Counted from the first letter of the stretch, positions 35,051 through 44,404 are shown. The stretch: 64,000 nucleotides of DNA from Peptoclostridium sp965368085 (GCA_965368085.1 CBDULP010000008.1:33262-97261), one strand, 5' to 3'. Notes: a model not told the origin generated them from the letters alone. Translations and numbers: made by a program.

Positions 35051-35563
35051 ATGAACAATAGGACTAAGAGGCTTGTGATTATGGGCATGTTCATAGCCCT
35101 GAGTTTTGTAGGTGCGTACATTAAAATACCAAGCCCCATGCAGAGCATAGCGCTTGATTCCATGCCTGCGTATCTGGGGGGAATGGTTCTGGGAGGAGTA
35201 CCCGGAGGAATCATAGGGTTTATAGGACACATGCTGACTTCAGCTAATGTGGGATTTCCACTGTCGCTTCCAGTACATTTGATAATAGGGATTATAATGT
35301 TCATATCGGTATATGCATACAGCATTACGTACAAAATGACAAACATATTTTTGGCGTCAGCCGTGGGGATAGTGCTAAACGGAGCGGGAGCGCCTCTCGT
35401 GCTTACAATGCTTCCGCAGTTCGGATGGGGTTTCTTTGTAGGGATAGCGCCATTTTTGATTTTAGCAAGCGCAATCAACATAATAGTTTCCTCAGCGGTG
35501 TTCAAGGCGCTTGAAAAGACGTCTAATACATCGGGCAAAGGATTTGGCGGATATGTCAAATAA
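35051..35563 (+). CDS. cblT: ECF transporter S component, probable alpha-ribazole transporter
   Basis: A 170-residue membrane protein with about five or six helices (MGMFIALSFVGAYI and HLIIGIIMFISVYAYSITY are examples). The N-terminal TKRLVIMGMFIALSFVGAYI has the usual S-component start, and it is about the size of substrate-binding subunits of energy-coupling factor transporters. The gene overlaps a CblS-like kinase gene; this pairing is known for alpha-ribazole salvage (CblT/CblS) in Firmicutes. The ATG at 35051 follows AAAGGTGG. The energising EcfAT proteins are not in the window. The specific substrate rests on the neighbour. Confidence 0.75.
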   Translation: MNNRTKRLVIMGMFIALSFVGAYIKIPSPMQSIALDSMPAYLGGMVLGGVPGGIIGFIGHMLTSANVGFPLSLPVHLIIGIIMFISVYAYSITYKMTNIFLASAVGIVLNGAGAPLVLTMLPQFGWGFFVGIAPFLILASAINIIVSSAVFKALEKTSNTSGKGFGGYVK

Positions 35564-36275
35564 GCACAGGGATGTGGATTTTTTAAGGCTGGACTCGGAG
35601 CGGCTTATAGTGGTGGCTTGCGATTCATGCGGCGCCATAGGTCTTAAGGAAAACGACGTTGTCAAGGTTCCATGCCATATAACCGGAAAATATACTGCGA
35701 GGGTTTGCATTATGGAGGTGCTCTCGACGGGGGCGAATATTGAAGGGATTACGGTGAACATATGCAACGAGCTGAGCCCGACGGGAGATGAAATCATAAA
35801 GGGCGTAATGAGCGAGCTGGGCGAAATAGGCTTAGACGTTCCAATTACAATAAGCACAGAAAAAAACATGCCAACCTCAATGACTGCGATTGGCATGACT
35901 GCGATTGGAAGCATTAAGGAAGAGGACCTGCTGATTCACAGGGTGAAAAAAGGGGACTGCGTATATGCTTTAGGGATTCCCAGCGTAGGGGAAGAGGTAA
36001 TCGAAAATGAGGGGCATGTAGCGAACTCAAAGCTCATACTGAAGCTTTTACAGCTGAAAAATATAAGGGAAATCATACCGGTGGGTTCAACTGGCATAAG
36101 GGGAGAACTTGAGAGCCTGTCCAGGTCCGAAAAGCTGGACATAGAATATGAAAAAAATCTGAGTGTTGACATTGAAAAATCGGCGGGGCCTTGCACGGTG
36201 GCAATTGTAATAAGCGGCGGATGCATGGACTGTGAACTTGGCTGCCCGGTAAACTTAATAGGAACTATAGTCTAA
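35553..36275 (+). CDS. cblS: AIR-synthase-like protein, probable alpha-ribazole kinase
   Basis: A 240-residue protein of the PurM/AIR synthase-like fold found as alpha-ribazole kinase CblS. VACDSCGAIGLKENDVVKVP opens the ATP-binding part, and NMPTSMTAIGMTAIGS and VGEEVIENEGHVANSKL are family-type segments. It ends with CMDCELGCPVNL, three Cys that may bind metal. The ATG at 35553 overlaps the last eleven bases of cblT, so translation is coupled; a longer in-frame start at 35511 is less likely. It would phosphorylate alpha-ribazole for lower-ligand assembly of cobamides. No cobalamin riboswitch was found upstream. Function is by family and context, not proven. Confidence 0.75.
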   Translation: MSNKHRDVDFLRLDSERLIVVACDSCGAIGLKENDVVKVPCHITGKYTARVCIMEVLSTGANIEGITVNICNELSPTGDEIIKGVMSELGEIGLDVPITISTEKNMPTSMTAIGMTAIGSIKEEDLLIHRVKKGDCVYALGIPSVGEEVIENEGHVANSKLILKLLQLKNIREIIPVGSTGIRGELESLSRSEKLDIEYEKNLSVDIEKSAGPCTVAIVISGGCMDCELGCPVNLIGTIV

Positions 36276-36444
36276 GGGCCATCCCGGCGCGGATAGAAAT
36301 ATCTTGGCCAGGAAAGGCTCTTTTCATTTTCTTTAAATGTGATGCAACAATTTGAAATATGATTTATTAAGTTACACTTTCATTATGTAATATTTGTTTT
36401 ACACAGACAAAAATATTAAAATAATACTATGAGGGGGACGGTAT

Positions 36445-37338
36445 ATGCTTAAAAAGAAAAATAATATATTTTTATTGATCATTGCCATGCTGGCATTCTG
36501 TCTGGCTGGATGCGACGCGCCCACGGGAGATCCTGCCGATGTGCTGAATGACTATTACAATGACATAGCTGAAGGCGACTACGAAGAGGCATATGAGTAT
36601 TTGACATATTCAGATACAATCAATGTGAAAAAGGAAGAGTTTATATTGTGGCAGTCACTTGTAAACGAGCGAGCAAAGCTTGAATCATTTAAGGTCTTAC
36701 AGGTTGGAAATATTCAAAAAAATGTGACGCTTGAAAGGAGGATATACTCCGACGGCAGTTATAGCAAGGATGAAATTTATTACCCCTACGCAGCAAACTT
36801 CAATGTCCAAAAGACAATTATTGACCATGTCGACGATGCCAGGGAAAAAACTTTTTCAGAAAATGCTATAGTCGTGAATGAGCCTCATAGCTGGAAGATA
36901 TATGTTGGAAATTGGAACATAAAAGAACAGATTTCTCAGGTTTATGTCGACTTAGGACTTATGCATACCTATGGAAACGGCATGGATTTCGACAGAGCAA
37001 TTGAGAGTTTTAACAGCGCACTTGAATATTCTCATGGCAATGCGGGTGCATATTATGGCCTTGCAAATGCATACCTGAACTCAAAAAAGTATGATGAAGC
37101 CATAAGGAATGTGGACATATATATCGACAGGGCAAAAGAGCCTGAAAATATATCGAACGGCTGGAACATAAAGGGGATTATATTCCAGGAACAAGGCGAT
37201 CACGAAAGAGCCGTGGCAGCATATGAAAAATCGCTTGAATTCAACAGCGAAAATGAAAACTCTATGAATAACCTGAAACATTTAAATGGACATGCACACG
37301 ACGAGCTGTATGGCGAAGACCATGACGAAGGGCACTAA
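36445..37338 (+). CDS. TPR-containing lipoprotein
   Basis: A 297-residue lipoprotein. The signal peptide ends at AFCLAGC (cysteine about 23). Residues 35-150 form an NTF2/DUF4878-like region (NDYYNDIAEGDYEEAYEYL). The C-terminal half has tetratricopeptide repeats: AIESFNSALEYSHGNAGAYY, GLANAYLNSKKYDEAIRNV and AVAAYEKSLEFNSENEN. The tail is His- and Asp-rich (HDELYGEDHDEGH), possibly metal-binding. The ATG at 36445 lies after GAGGGGG. It stands alone, with no sign of an operon. Confidence 0.75.
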   Translation: MLKKKNNIFLLIIAMLAFCLAGCDAPTGDPADVLNDYYNDIAEGDYEEAYEYLTYSDTINVKKEEFILWQSLVNERAKLESFKVLQVGNIQKNVTLERRIYSDGSYSKDEIYYPYAANFNVQKTIIDHVDDAREKTFSENAIVVNEPHSWKIYVGNWNIKEQISQVYVDLGLMHTYGNGMDFDRAIESFNSALEYSHGNAGAYYGLANAYLNSKKYDEAIRNVDIYIDRAKEPENISNGWNIKGIIFQEQGDHERAVAAYEKSLEFNSENENSMNNLKHLNGHAHDELYGEDHDEGH

Positions 37339-37616
37339 TAATGGATGATGATTTACATTACAGCAACATAATCATATTCATGAAGAGCAAAAAATAAGAA
37401 GTATATTGTTTGTATCATTGGGAAGGGATATAAACGACCTGCCCTTTATTCTTAAAATTATATTAAAAACGCTCCAAAACCAACAATTATAGTAGATATC
37501 ATTATAATATATTAATCAGGCGACATTGATAATATGAGCAGATATCCAGTGTTAAATTGAGGGGAAGCCGGAACGGCGCCGCATACAATCATAAACTACG
37601 GTTTTGGGGTGAAAAC

Positions 37617-38225
37617 ATGAATAAATCGGTAATTTGGAAAAAAATACAGACAGTTCTGGCATATACATTCTTAGCGTGGCTGATATCATTTTTTATAATG
37701 GAGGCGGCAATATATATGGGAGGAAAGGAAGACACGCCGCAAAACCCGGATTATATAATAGTTCTGGGGGCGGGACTTCGGGGCAGCACGCCTTCGCTCA
37801 CACTTTTGGACAGGCTGAGGAAATGCATCGAGTATGCCGATAAAAACAAGAATGCAATCATAATAGTCACCGGAGGGCAGGGAACAGGAGAAGACATAAC
37901 AGAGGCCAGTGCAATGAAAAAATACCTTGTGGACAGGGGAATAGACGAGAACCGAATAGTTAAAGAAGACAAGTCCACCAGCACTGTTGAAAACATAAAA
38001 TTTGCAAAGGCCATAATGGAGGATATGGATGGAAAGCGTGTTCACAGTGCCGTTATAATATCAAACAGATTTCATCTTTTAAGGGCTAAGGCAATAGCTA
38101 AGGAGTTTAAAATTCTTCCTTATGGCATTCCATCAATCACAAGGGCGTATTTGGCGCCCAAATACTATGTAAGGGAATATTTTGCAATGCTGAAGCTGGC
38201 TTGGAACATGAAGCAGGGTCTGTAG
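37617..38225 (+). CDS. YdcF/SanA-like DUF218 protein
   Basis: A protein of 202 residues with one N-terminal membrane helix (VLAYTFLAWLISFFIM) and the DUF218 core: YIIVLGAGLRG, IVTGGQGTGEDITEASAMK, YLVDRGID, STSTVENIKFAK and VIISNRFHLLRAKAIAK. These are the family motifs of YdcF/ElyC/SanA proteins, tied to envelope carbohydrate metabolism in E. coli, with unknown chemistry. I chose ATG 37617 after TTGGGGTGAAA; an in-frame upstream start at 37557 has no ribosome site. Confidence 0.85.
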   Translation: MNKSVIWKKIQTVLAYTFLAWLISFFIMEAAIYMGGKEDTPQNPDYIIVLGAGLRGSTPSLTLLDRLRKCIEYADKNKNAIIIVTGGQGTGEDITEASAMKKYLVDRGIDENRIVKEDKSTSTVENIKFAKAIMEDMDGKRVHSAVIISNRFHLLRAKAIAKEFKILPYGIPSITRAYLAPKYYVREYFAMLKLAWNMKQGL

Positions 38226-38390
38226 CGGCCTTAAAAAAGTCTGAATACAATTTCAAAATTGAAACTTATCCTGTCGGTTGTGAAAGCCGCATTGGAGTGG
38301 GGGATGTCCTTTGGATATCCTCAATTTTTTTTATTCACAGTAAAAGTATACCAAAAATATATATATTGATTAGAAATCGTTTTAAATCTA

Positions 38391-38419
38391 TTGACAAAAA
38401 TGCAAAAAAATAATATGAT
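38391..38419 (+). promoter_or_regulatory. Strong sigma-A promoter without adjacent ORF
   Basis: TTGACA (38391-38396), 17-base spacer, TATGAT (38414-38419). The next ORF starts 327 bases later, and a 17-bp hairpin lies between. It may drive a leader or small RNA. Confidence 0.6.
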
Positions 38420-38543
38420 AAAAGTGTAATCACTACAAAGTGATAATCTTTACAATTAATACACCACTCCTTTTCATAATTAATATATGGAAAAGATTTA
38501 TACAAAAACCCCAGATTTAAAAGGCTTAACGGCCAACCTCCAA

Positions 38544-38580
38544 AGATAAAGGGACTGCATGGAATGCAGTCCCTTTATCT
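38544..38580 (+). terminator. Perfect 17-bp hairpin, possible terminator
   Basis: AGATAAAGGGACTGCAT, loop GGA, ATGCAGTCCCTTTATCT. The T-tail is poor (CTGTTTATG), so it might be an mRNA structure rather than an efficient terminator. Confidence 0.6.
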
Positions 38581-38745
38581 GTTTATGATTCCATCTGCGA
38601 AAACAGGGTATTTTTATAAGAATCAACATTCACAGACGATTTTTCATATGAAAATGGTGAAGTTCAATGGAAAAGTTATTTTCACATCCACTTCTTATAT
38701 AAGACTTTTTAAAATACCTGTAAACAGAAGGAGGGTTCTTGAATT

Positions 38746-39504
38746 ATGGGAAATTTGAACATGGGTAAAAGGACAATGAATGACAATTTCAAGGAGAACG
38801 GGAGCATAGTTATAATTCACTCGGCTTTCTTAAACAGCCAGACACTTAAAGATTTTGCACGTGAACTTTCAAATCTTTATGAAAAGCAGATATTTATTGT
38901 GGACTTGCCAGGGCACATTAAGGGCATGGGTGAAGGGGAGGAGACCACAGTCGCCTATGCAGAAAAAGTGATGGAATACCTGAACCAGCACAAGGAGTCG
39001 GATGAAATCTCAAAAGACGACATACATCTAATAGGCTGGTCTATGGGAGGGTCGATAGGTCTAAAATTAGCGCTTGATAAATTCCCAGGAGTGACAAGGC
39101 TGACAATGCTTAGTTCTTCATCCAGGTGGACATTCCCGGATATACCTAAAGATGTGTTTGTGGAAACACTAATGAAGGTTATAAGCGCTGAGATAGGTGA
39201 AAAGGACAGAGAAAGGCTTATGGGCGTACTGCCGGGCATGTTGGCGCCTGTTGATACGTGCATGTGCGATCTTAATACGCTTCAGACATTTGACGTTTCA
39301 GATTCATTGAAAAGCTTGGAAATTCCGGTGCAGCTTATAGCGGGAAGCGCTGACACAATATCTCCGCTGGCGGATCAAATGGTAATGTTTGAAAAAATAC
39401 CTGACGTTTCAATGATGATTATAAGCAATATGGGCCATTTTCTGCCTCTTGAAAGGCCGAGAGATGTTGCATACATGGTGAAGGCTTGGACTTCTGAAAG
39501 ATAA
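38746..39504 (+). CDS. Alpha/beta-fold hydrolase
   Basis: A 252-residue hydrolase. The oxyanion-hole region IVIIHSAFL comes first, then the nucleophile elbow GWSMGGSIG (Ser in G-x-S-x-G, about residue 101), the acid Asp in AGSADTISPL and the His in NMGHFLPLERP, so the triad is complete. A MetX/BioH-like size and layout is seen, but the substrate is unknown. The ATG at 38746 has GGAGG eleven bases upstream; an ATG at 38761 in the same frame is also possible. Confidence 0.85.
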   Translation: MGNLNMGKRTMNDNFKENGSIVIIHSAFLNSQTLKDFARELSNLYEKQIFIVDLPGHIKGMGEGEETTVAYAEKVMEYLNQHKESDEISKDDIHLIGWSMGGSIGLKLALDKFPGVTRLTMLSSSSRWTFPDIPKDVFVETLMKVISAEIGEKDRERLMGVLPGMLAPVDTCMCDLNTLQTFDVSDSLKSLEIPVQLIAGSADTISPLADQMVMFEKIPDVSMMIISNMGHFLPLERPRDVAYMVKAWTSER

Positions 39505-39653
39505 ATTTAAATTAAAGGCCGAGAATTTCCTCGAAATTTAAACCGCCTGGGAGCGCGGGTGGCGGGGAGAATCATATAAAGTGGCCACTAATGAGGCCTG
39601 AATGGGAAAACGCGGGTCAAATTGCATATAAGTAATTTGTGTAAATTGAGTAT

Positions 39654-39692
39654 AAAAAACCAACTGCGTGGTTGATGCGCAGTTGGTTTTTT
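39654..39692 (+). terminator. Terminator after the hydrolase region
   Basis: AAAAAACCAACTGCG, loop, CGCAGTTGGTTTTTT. It is 150 bases downstream of the hydrolase stop. The rest of 39505-39879 contains no ORF I can support. Confidence 0.8.
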
Positions 39693-39879
39693 AAAATTTG
39701 GGATATACGTGCCGCAGACATGAGTATGTACCCTTTGGCTTAAAAAGTGAAATAAGTTTGGTTACGACCCAAAAATTCCGTTTTGATTAATTTAGTCAAA
39801 AGACAACAAAAGCCAACGCATTGAATACGCGCTGGCGGATTGTAAAAATGGGATTTCTAATGTGAATACGGGATGGATA

Positions 39880-40089
39880 TCATTGAAAGAACATTGCTAC
39901 GCCGAATCCGCAAAGGAATAGCCCTATTGCTGTATAGAATATGGAAGTTATCTTGTCTCCGAATATTCTTCTCATTGACCTGGCTTTTCTGGCCTCCCAG
40001 AAAAAACGAGGCTTTTTGACTGCACCCACTATTGCAAAAATACCTATTGCGATGAAAAAGAGTCCCTTTGATATTCCCTCAAAATACAT
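39880..40089 (-). CDS. Small membrane protein, Imm17-like
   Basis: A 69-residue two-helix protein: KGLFFIAIGIFAIVGAV, a basic middle loop (KKPRFFWEARKARSMRRIFG), and ITSIFYTAIGLFLCGFGVAMF. The layout of two helices joined by a W-x-x-x-R-K-A-R loop resembles Imm17 (immunity 17) family proteins. No toxin gene is nearby, and the family name comes from predicted toxin-locus neighbours, so an immunity role is not implied here. The ATG at 40089 has GAGGAGG upstream. Confidence 0.6.
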   Translation of the reverse strand: MYFEGISKGLFFIAIGIFAIVGAVKKPRFFWEARKARSMRRIFGDKITSIFYTAIGLFLCGFGVAMFFQ

Positions 40090-40193
40090 GTTATATACCT
40101 CCTCGATTTAAAAAACAAAAAAAATTATACCATGGATTTAAACCGGAAGACAATAAGTAAATATATTTGCTATTTGTTGACTTTATGAAATGA

Positions 40194-40221
40194 AAAAGAC
40201 GGGCATAAAAGCCCGTCTTTT
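40194..40221 (-). terminator. Terminator of ddl
   Basis: AAAAGACGGGC, loop ATAAAA, GCCCGTCTTTT, with A and T runs on both sides. It lies about 65 bases after the ddl stop. Confidence 0.82.
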
Positions 40222-40287
40222 CTATTTGCGTATTCAGTTGAATTCAATTTCTGCTTTCATCGGGGCTAAGATTGTACATATGCGTAA

Positions 40288-41379
40288 TTAGCAGCATGTG
40301 AGTGCTATTGATTTTGAGTGATTCTCCATTGCAACATGTATAAGTTTGTCTAGAAGGTCAGTGTACTGGATTCCAGTTGCCTCCCAAAGCTTCGGATACA
40401 TGCTCGACTTTGTGAAACCAGGCATTGTGTTTATCTCGTTAAGATATATGTTTCCTGTATTGTTTTCTATGAAAAAGTCTATTCTAGATATCCCGTTGCC
40501 GTCTATGGCCTTAAATGCCTTTTTTGCAAGATCATTTATGATGCTTATTTGATTGGGGTCTACATGTGCAGGGATTATTGTCTCTGATTCTTTTGCAAGG
40601 TATTTCGCATCGTAGCTGTAAAAGTCTGCGCATGATATTGCCTCGCCGGGAGCTGAAACCTTTATGTCTCCGTCTTCAAGGACTGCGACTTCTATTTCCC
40701 TAACGTCAAGGCCTTTTTCTATTACTATCTTTTTGTCGAATGAGAATGCGATTTCTATTCCTTCGATAAGCTCTTCCATGGTGTCTGCCTTGGATATTCC
40801 AACGCTAGAACCTAAATTGGCAGGTTTTATGAACATAGGATAATTCAGATTGGATTGGATTCTTTCAATAACGGCGTTCTTATCTTTTTCGAATTCATTT
40901 TTTGTGGTGCACTCGTAATCCACCTGAGGGATTCCTTCAAACACCATCACTTTTTTGAACATGGCCTTGTCCATAGCCAGGCTGGATGCCAAGACTTTGC
41001 AGCCGACATACGGTATTTCGGCCATTTCGAGAAGGCCTTGCATTGATCCGTCTTCTCCGTAAGGTCCGTGAAGCACTGGCAGACATACGTCAATTTCGAG
41101 AAGGTTTCCGTCGATAAGCTCTATTCCAGTCCTTCTTCCGCTTGAAGGTATTATGTTTATTTTTGCTCCTTTGATCTCATGTTCAAGCCATTTGCCCCTT
41201 TCCATGCTTTCAGGGGTGCAGTTGCAGTATGCCCATCTTCCCTCTTTGGTGATTCCTATAAGATATATGTTGTATTTTTCCTTGTCCATAGCTCTGTATA
41301 CAGATGCCGCAGATTTAAGCGACACATCATGCTCCCCGGATTTACCTCCGAATATCAAGCCAACGTTGATTCTGTCCAT
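40288..41379 (-). CDS. ddl: D-alanine--D-alanine ligase
   Basis: A 363-residue ATP-grasp ligase of the long Ddl type. GGKSGEHDVSLKSA is the N-terminal signature, VLHGPYGEDGSMQGLLEM the second, and EINTMPGFTKSSMYPKLW the C-terminal Mg-binding region. The omega-loop reads FYSYDAKYL, the Y-D/K-A-K-Y form of D-Ala:D-Ala ligases rather than VanA-type D-Ala:D-Lac ligases, so vancomycin resistance is not indicated. It makes the peptidoglycan dipeptide in the cytoplasm. The ATG at 41379 follows AAAGGGTG. The gene stands alone, away from murF or other wall genes. Confidence 0.95.
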   Translation of the reverse strand: MDRINVGLIFGGKSGEHDVSLKSAASVYRAMDKEKYNIYLIGITKEGRWAYCNCTPESMERGKWLEHEIKGAKINIIPSSGRRTGIELIDGNLLEIDVCLPVLHGPYGEDGSMQGLLEMAEIPYVGCKVLASSLAMDKAMFKKVMVFEGIPQVDYECTTKNEFEKDKNAVIERIQSNLNYPMFIKPANLGSSVGISKADTMEELIEGIEIAFSFDKKIVIEKGLDVREIEVAVLEDGDIKVSAPGEAISCADFYSYDAKYLAKESETIIPAHVDPNQISIINDLAKKAFKAIDGNGISRIDFFIENNTGNIYLNEINTMPGFTKSSMYPKLWEATGIQYTDLLDKLIHVAMENHSKSIALTCC

Positions 41380-41715
41380 ATTATCACCCTTTTATTTTTA
41401 TTTGCATGCCGAACACAATACATGTACCATGTAGTACCACATATGTATATTGTGATTGTACAAAAATTTAGATTTCAAAAATTCCATATTCAGCAGTACC
41501 TTATCATGTATACCCCATTTGTTATGGGGTTAACACATAAAAGTCATATACTCATGTTGAAGGCGTTGGGGATGCTATGTTTTAATCGGCTATCACCCAG
41601 TGGCTAAAGCATTAAGGCGCCATTTTGAATATTAAAAATAAGCTTTTGATATAATTGTAAAAATGACAAATTATTGCATGCTGTAATTTGGAAACAAGCG
41701 ATCGATGTGGCAAAG

Positions 41716-41744
41716 TTGTAATTTGATGGCATCTGTGTTATAAT
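41716..41744 (+). promoter_or_regulatory. Promoter of the initiator tRNA gene
   Basis: TTGTAA (41716-41721), 17-base spacer, TATAAT (41739-41744). It lies 37 bases before the mature tRNA 5' end. Confidence 0.6.
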
Positions 41745-41781
41745 GAATTAAGAGAAGATATGCTTTATGAATTGACAATGT

Positions 41782-41857
<76 letters not shown>

Positions 41858-41869
41858 AAAATGTTTATG

Positions 41870-41901
41870 AACCCCTTGAAATATTATTTCAAGGGGTTTT
41901 A
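41870..41901 (+). terminator. Terminator of the tRNA gene
   Basis: ACCCCTTGAAAT, loop ATT, ATTTCAAGGGGT followed by TTTT. Confidence 0.85.
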
Positions 41902-42141
41902 TGATGCGCAATTTTAACATGTTTTAACATGTATTGAGCGTGCGCATTTTATTTGTCGAAACTTAAAGATTCGCGAACCGTCGGCATATGTTGGTTAAAT
42001 TTATCTTAAAAATCATCCATATTTGACAAAATAAAGCTCTGAGGGTATATACTCTATATAAACAATTAGTATTCTATGTATTAAATGTGTACGCTTATAT
42101 GTCATGAGAGTTTATGGTTAGGGGGAGGTGTCTTTTATTTG

Positions 42142-42366
42142 ATGATAAAAATATTCAGCTGGGCTATTGCCATATGCGTGGGAATGCTCTTTGTCGGATC
42201 TGCTGTAATGAGCATGGGATTTATCGATGCAATTATTTATTTTAATATAAGCAATATTATATGGTATGTGGGAATAATGTCCACAATCGGATTATTGGCT
42301 TCACTAATGATCGATAGGATAAGTACCAAAAAGGAAGAGGACGAGGGTGGATTCAGAAAGTACTAG
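42142..42366 (+). CDS. Small membrane protein, unknown
   Basis: A 74-residue two-helix protein: FSWAIAICVGMLFVGSAVMSM and IIWYVGIMSTIGLLASLMI (each given in part), followed by an acidic tail (KKEEDEGGF). No family recognised. GGGGGAGG lies 14 bases before the ATG at 42142 and 11 before an in-frame TTG at 42139, so the true start may be the TTG. It precedes the YbjQ-family gene by 58 bases in the same direction. Confidence 0.5.
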   Translation: MIKIFSWAIAICVGMLFVGSAVMSMGFIDAIIYFNISNIIWYVGIMSTIGLLASLMIDRISTKKEEDEGGFRKY

Positions 42367-42424
42367 TGGCGTTGGGAAATAGCTGCAATAGAGATTGAAA
42401 TCATAAAAATTGGAGGAATATAGC

Positions 42425-42745
42425 ATGATACTCGTAAACACCGATTACGTTCCGGGAAAAAAAATAGTAAAGACTATGGGAATAGTAAAGGGAAGCACAA
42501 TAAGGGCAAAACACATAGGCAAGGATATAACTTCTGCATTCAGGCAGATTGTAGGCGGGGAGATGAAGGAGTATTCGCAGATGCTTGAGGAGGCAAGACA
42601 GATAGCTACTATGAACATGGTGAAAGAGGCGGAATCTCTTGGCGCAAATGCCGTGATAAACATAAGGTTTTCGACTTCTGCAATAATGCAGGGGGCCGCC
42701 GAGATACTGATATACGGTACTGCTGTGGTGTTTGAGGACGAATAA
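42425..42745 (+). CDS. YbjQ/DUF74 heavy-metal-binding-domain-family protein
   Basis: A 106-residue protein. GIVKGSTIRAKHIGKDIT, then FRQIVGGEMKEYSQMLEEAR, then GANAVINIRF are the recognised motifs of the YbjQ family. The family has a pentameric structure; the metal-binding name is historical. Role unknown. The ATG at 42425 follows GGAGG by eight bases. It is followed by a terminator at 42791. Confidence 0.9.
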   Translation: MILVNTDYVPGKKIVKTMGIVKGSTIRAKHIGKDITSAFRQIVGGEMKEYSQMLEEARQIATMNMVKEAESLGANAVINIRFSTSAIMQGAAEILIYGTAVVFEDE

Positions 42746-42790
42746 AAAAACCGTTCTATGCGCACAGCCTAGCATATTTATTGAGGATAG

Positions 42791-42818
42791 AGCCTATGAC
42801 TGTGTAGGCTTTATTTTA
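42791..42818 (+). terminator. Terminator after YbjQ-family gene
   Basis: AGCCTA, 8-base loop, TAGGCT, then TTATTTTAT. Confidence 0.7.
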
Positions 42819-42996
42819 TGATTGGATTTAGGTCGTTTTATTATTTTATTACAATGCAGTTTTGGAAATGGGTTTAAATTACATCGAATGTAATGATTTG
42901 ACGAACGAAAGTGCAAAAATAAAAAGAACAATTACTGTATAATGGTAAACAGATGTATCAATCAGTTTAAATAGTATTTATAAGGAGGAGCAGAAA

Positions 42997-44322
42997 TTGA
43001 ATAATAAAAGAATATTAGCGTTGGTTTTATCAATGATTTTTGTATTTTCAACGTTTAATGCAGGATTTGCGCTTGAAGGGGATTTTCCGGGCCGTCAAGA
43101 AGCAGAATTTGACGAACTCGGAATAAGAGAAGGAGTTCAAATTGAACCGCAGGGAGGAAGACTTTTTAAGAGTCAGGCAAGTGGTTCGAAGAACTGGATC
43201 ACATTGCCCGGCAAGCAAGATGTACAGCTAAACAAGGATTGGACAATTGTTTTTAACGACACATTTTCAATAGATCAAATTGACGGTATGGTAATTGAAA
43301 GGAACAACGCATTTATTCCGGTGAGGGTCAGGACATATCCGGAAGAAATGCAAGCTGTTGTGACGCCTATTGAGTCATATATTCCAGATGAAGAATATGT
43401 TCTCAGGGTATTCCTGAACAATGGGGACCGATATAAGATGGAATTTAACACACTTGCGGAAGAGTATGGCAGTGAGGCGGATGGCAATACAAGCAGCAAT
43501 TTTGCCAATGGAGGGCTCATTACAGAAAATGATGGCTGGATATATTATGCAAACCCTTCAGATGAAAACAAGCTTTATAAGATGAGTATTGACGGGACAG
43601 ACATAACGAAACTATACCACAGCCCGGCGGGCTACATAGCCGCAAGCGGCGGATGGGTATATTTTACTGAAACAGATGACATAGATGGCGATGTCAGAAG
43701 AATTAGAACAGACGGGACTGACGAGGAACGTATTGTAGAGGGTATCAGTGTATCATATATTAATACTGCTGATAACAACTGGATATACTATTGTAAATAC
43801 AATAACGGAGACATGAAGATATACAGGGTACGCCCAAATAGCTCTGAGGAGGGTTATGTTGCGAGTGGAATATGTCCTCATATAAGTGATGGCTGGATAT
43901 ACTATCAGGATGAGGAAATGAATAGTATAATGAAAATGAAAATGGACGGAAGGGATAAGCAGACACTAAGCGATGTCAGGGCAGCCAAATTACAGGTTGT
44001 AGGCGACTGGATATACTACATAGACCTTGATGAAGAAAAAGTCTATAAAATGGATAAAAACGGTGAAAAAATCATAAGAGTGAATGATGTTGATACAGAA
44101 GAACTGCATGTATCAGAAGATGGCTGGGCTTACTATGTGAATCAGAAGGATAGGTCGATGTATAGAATCAGAACGGATGGAACTGACATACAAGAAATTA
44201 CAGATTCTCCAGCTGTAAATATCCATATTGTTGCAGATTGGATTTACTATAAGGATCCAGTTGAAGAAGAGTGGTATAAAATGCAGACTGATGGAACAGA
44301 TGTGCAGGAATGGAACAATTAA
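42997..44322 (+). CDS. Secreted DUF5050-type beta-propeller-like protein
   Basis: A 441-residue protein starting with TTG, AAGGAGG nine bases upstream. The signal peptide ends near FNAGFAL (about residue 26). Residues 60-150 look like an SbsA Ig-like domain (FNDTFSIDQIDGMVIERN, then YVLRVFLNNGDRYKM). The rest is a chain of about six to seven repeats of the form G-W-I-Y-Y...L-Y-(K/R)-M/I-(K/R)-x-D-G-T, such as DGWIYYANPSDENKLYKMS and GDWIYYIDLDEEKVYKMDK, typical of DUF5050 propellers. It is extracellular or wall-associated with no known activity. Confidence 0.8.
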   Translation: MNNKRILALVLSMIFVFSTFNAGFALEGDFPGRQEAEFDELGIREGVQIEPQGGRLFKSQASGSKNWITLPGKQDVQLNKDWTIVFNDTFSIDQIDGMVIERNNAFIPVRVRTYPEEMQAVVTPIESYIPDEEYVLRVFLNNGDRYKMEFNTLAEEYGSEADGNTSSNFANGGLITENDGWIYYANPSDENKLYKMSIDGTDITKLYHSPAGYIAASGGWVYFTETDDIDGDVRRIRTDGTDEERIVEGISVSYINTADNNWIYYCKYNNGDMKIYRVRPNSSEEGYVASGICPHISDGWIYYQDEEMNSIMKMKMDGRDKQTLSDVRAAKLQVVGDWIYYIDLDEEKVYKMDKNGEKIIRVNDVDTEELHVSEDGWAYYVNQKDRSMYRIRTDGTDIQEITDSPAVNIHIVADWIYYKDPVEEEWYKMQTDGTDVQEWNN

Positions 44323-44365
44323 TATAAATCCAGGATAATGAAAATAGAATAGTATTACGAGTTGA

Positions 44366-44404
44366 TGAAGGGTGTATGAAAAGAGCATCCTTCATTTTTA
44401 TTTT
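44366..44404 (+). terminator. Terminator of the propeller gene
   Basis: TGAAGGGTG pairs with CATCCTTCA (one G-T), followed by TTTTTATTTTT. The 340 bases from 44405 to 44745 carry no supported feature besides a likely promoter. Confidence 0.75.

Noticed and set aside
39505..39879. Possible structured RNA in the GC-rich patch near 39540-39570
   Set aside because: Only a 5-bp stem (CCGCC/GGCGG) could be drawn; not enough for a claim beyond the terminator.
40288..41379. VanA-type D-Ala:D-Lac ligase
   Set aside because: The omega-loop has the Y-x-A-K-Y pattern of ordinary D-Ala:D-Ala ligases, and no van genes are nearby.
41919..41935. Direct repeat GTTTTAACAT after the tRNA
   Set aside because: Only two short copies; not a CRISPR array or an attachment site that could be supported.
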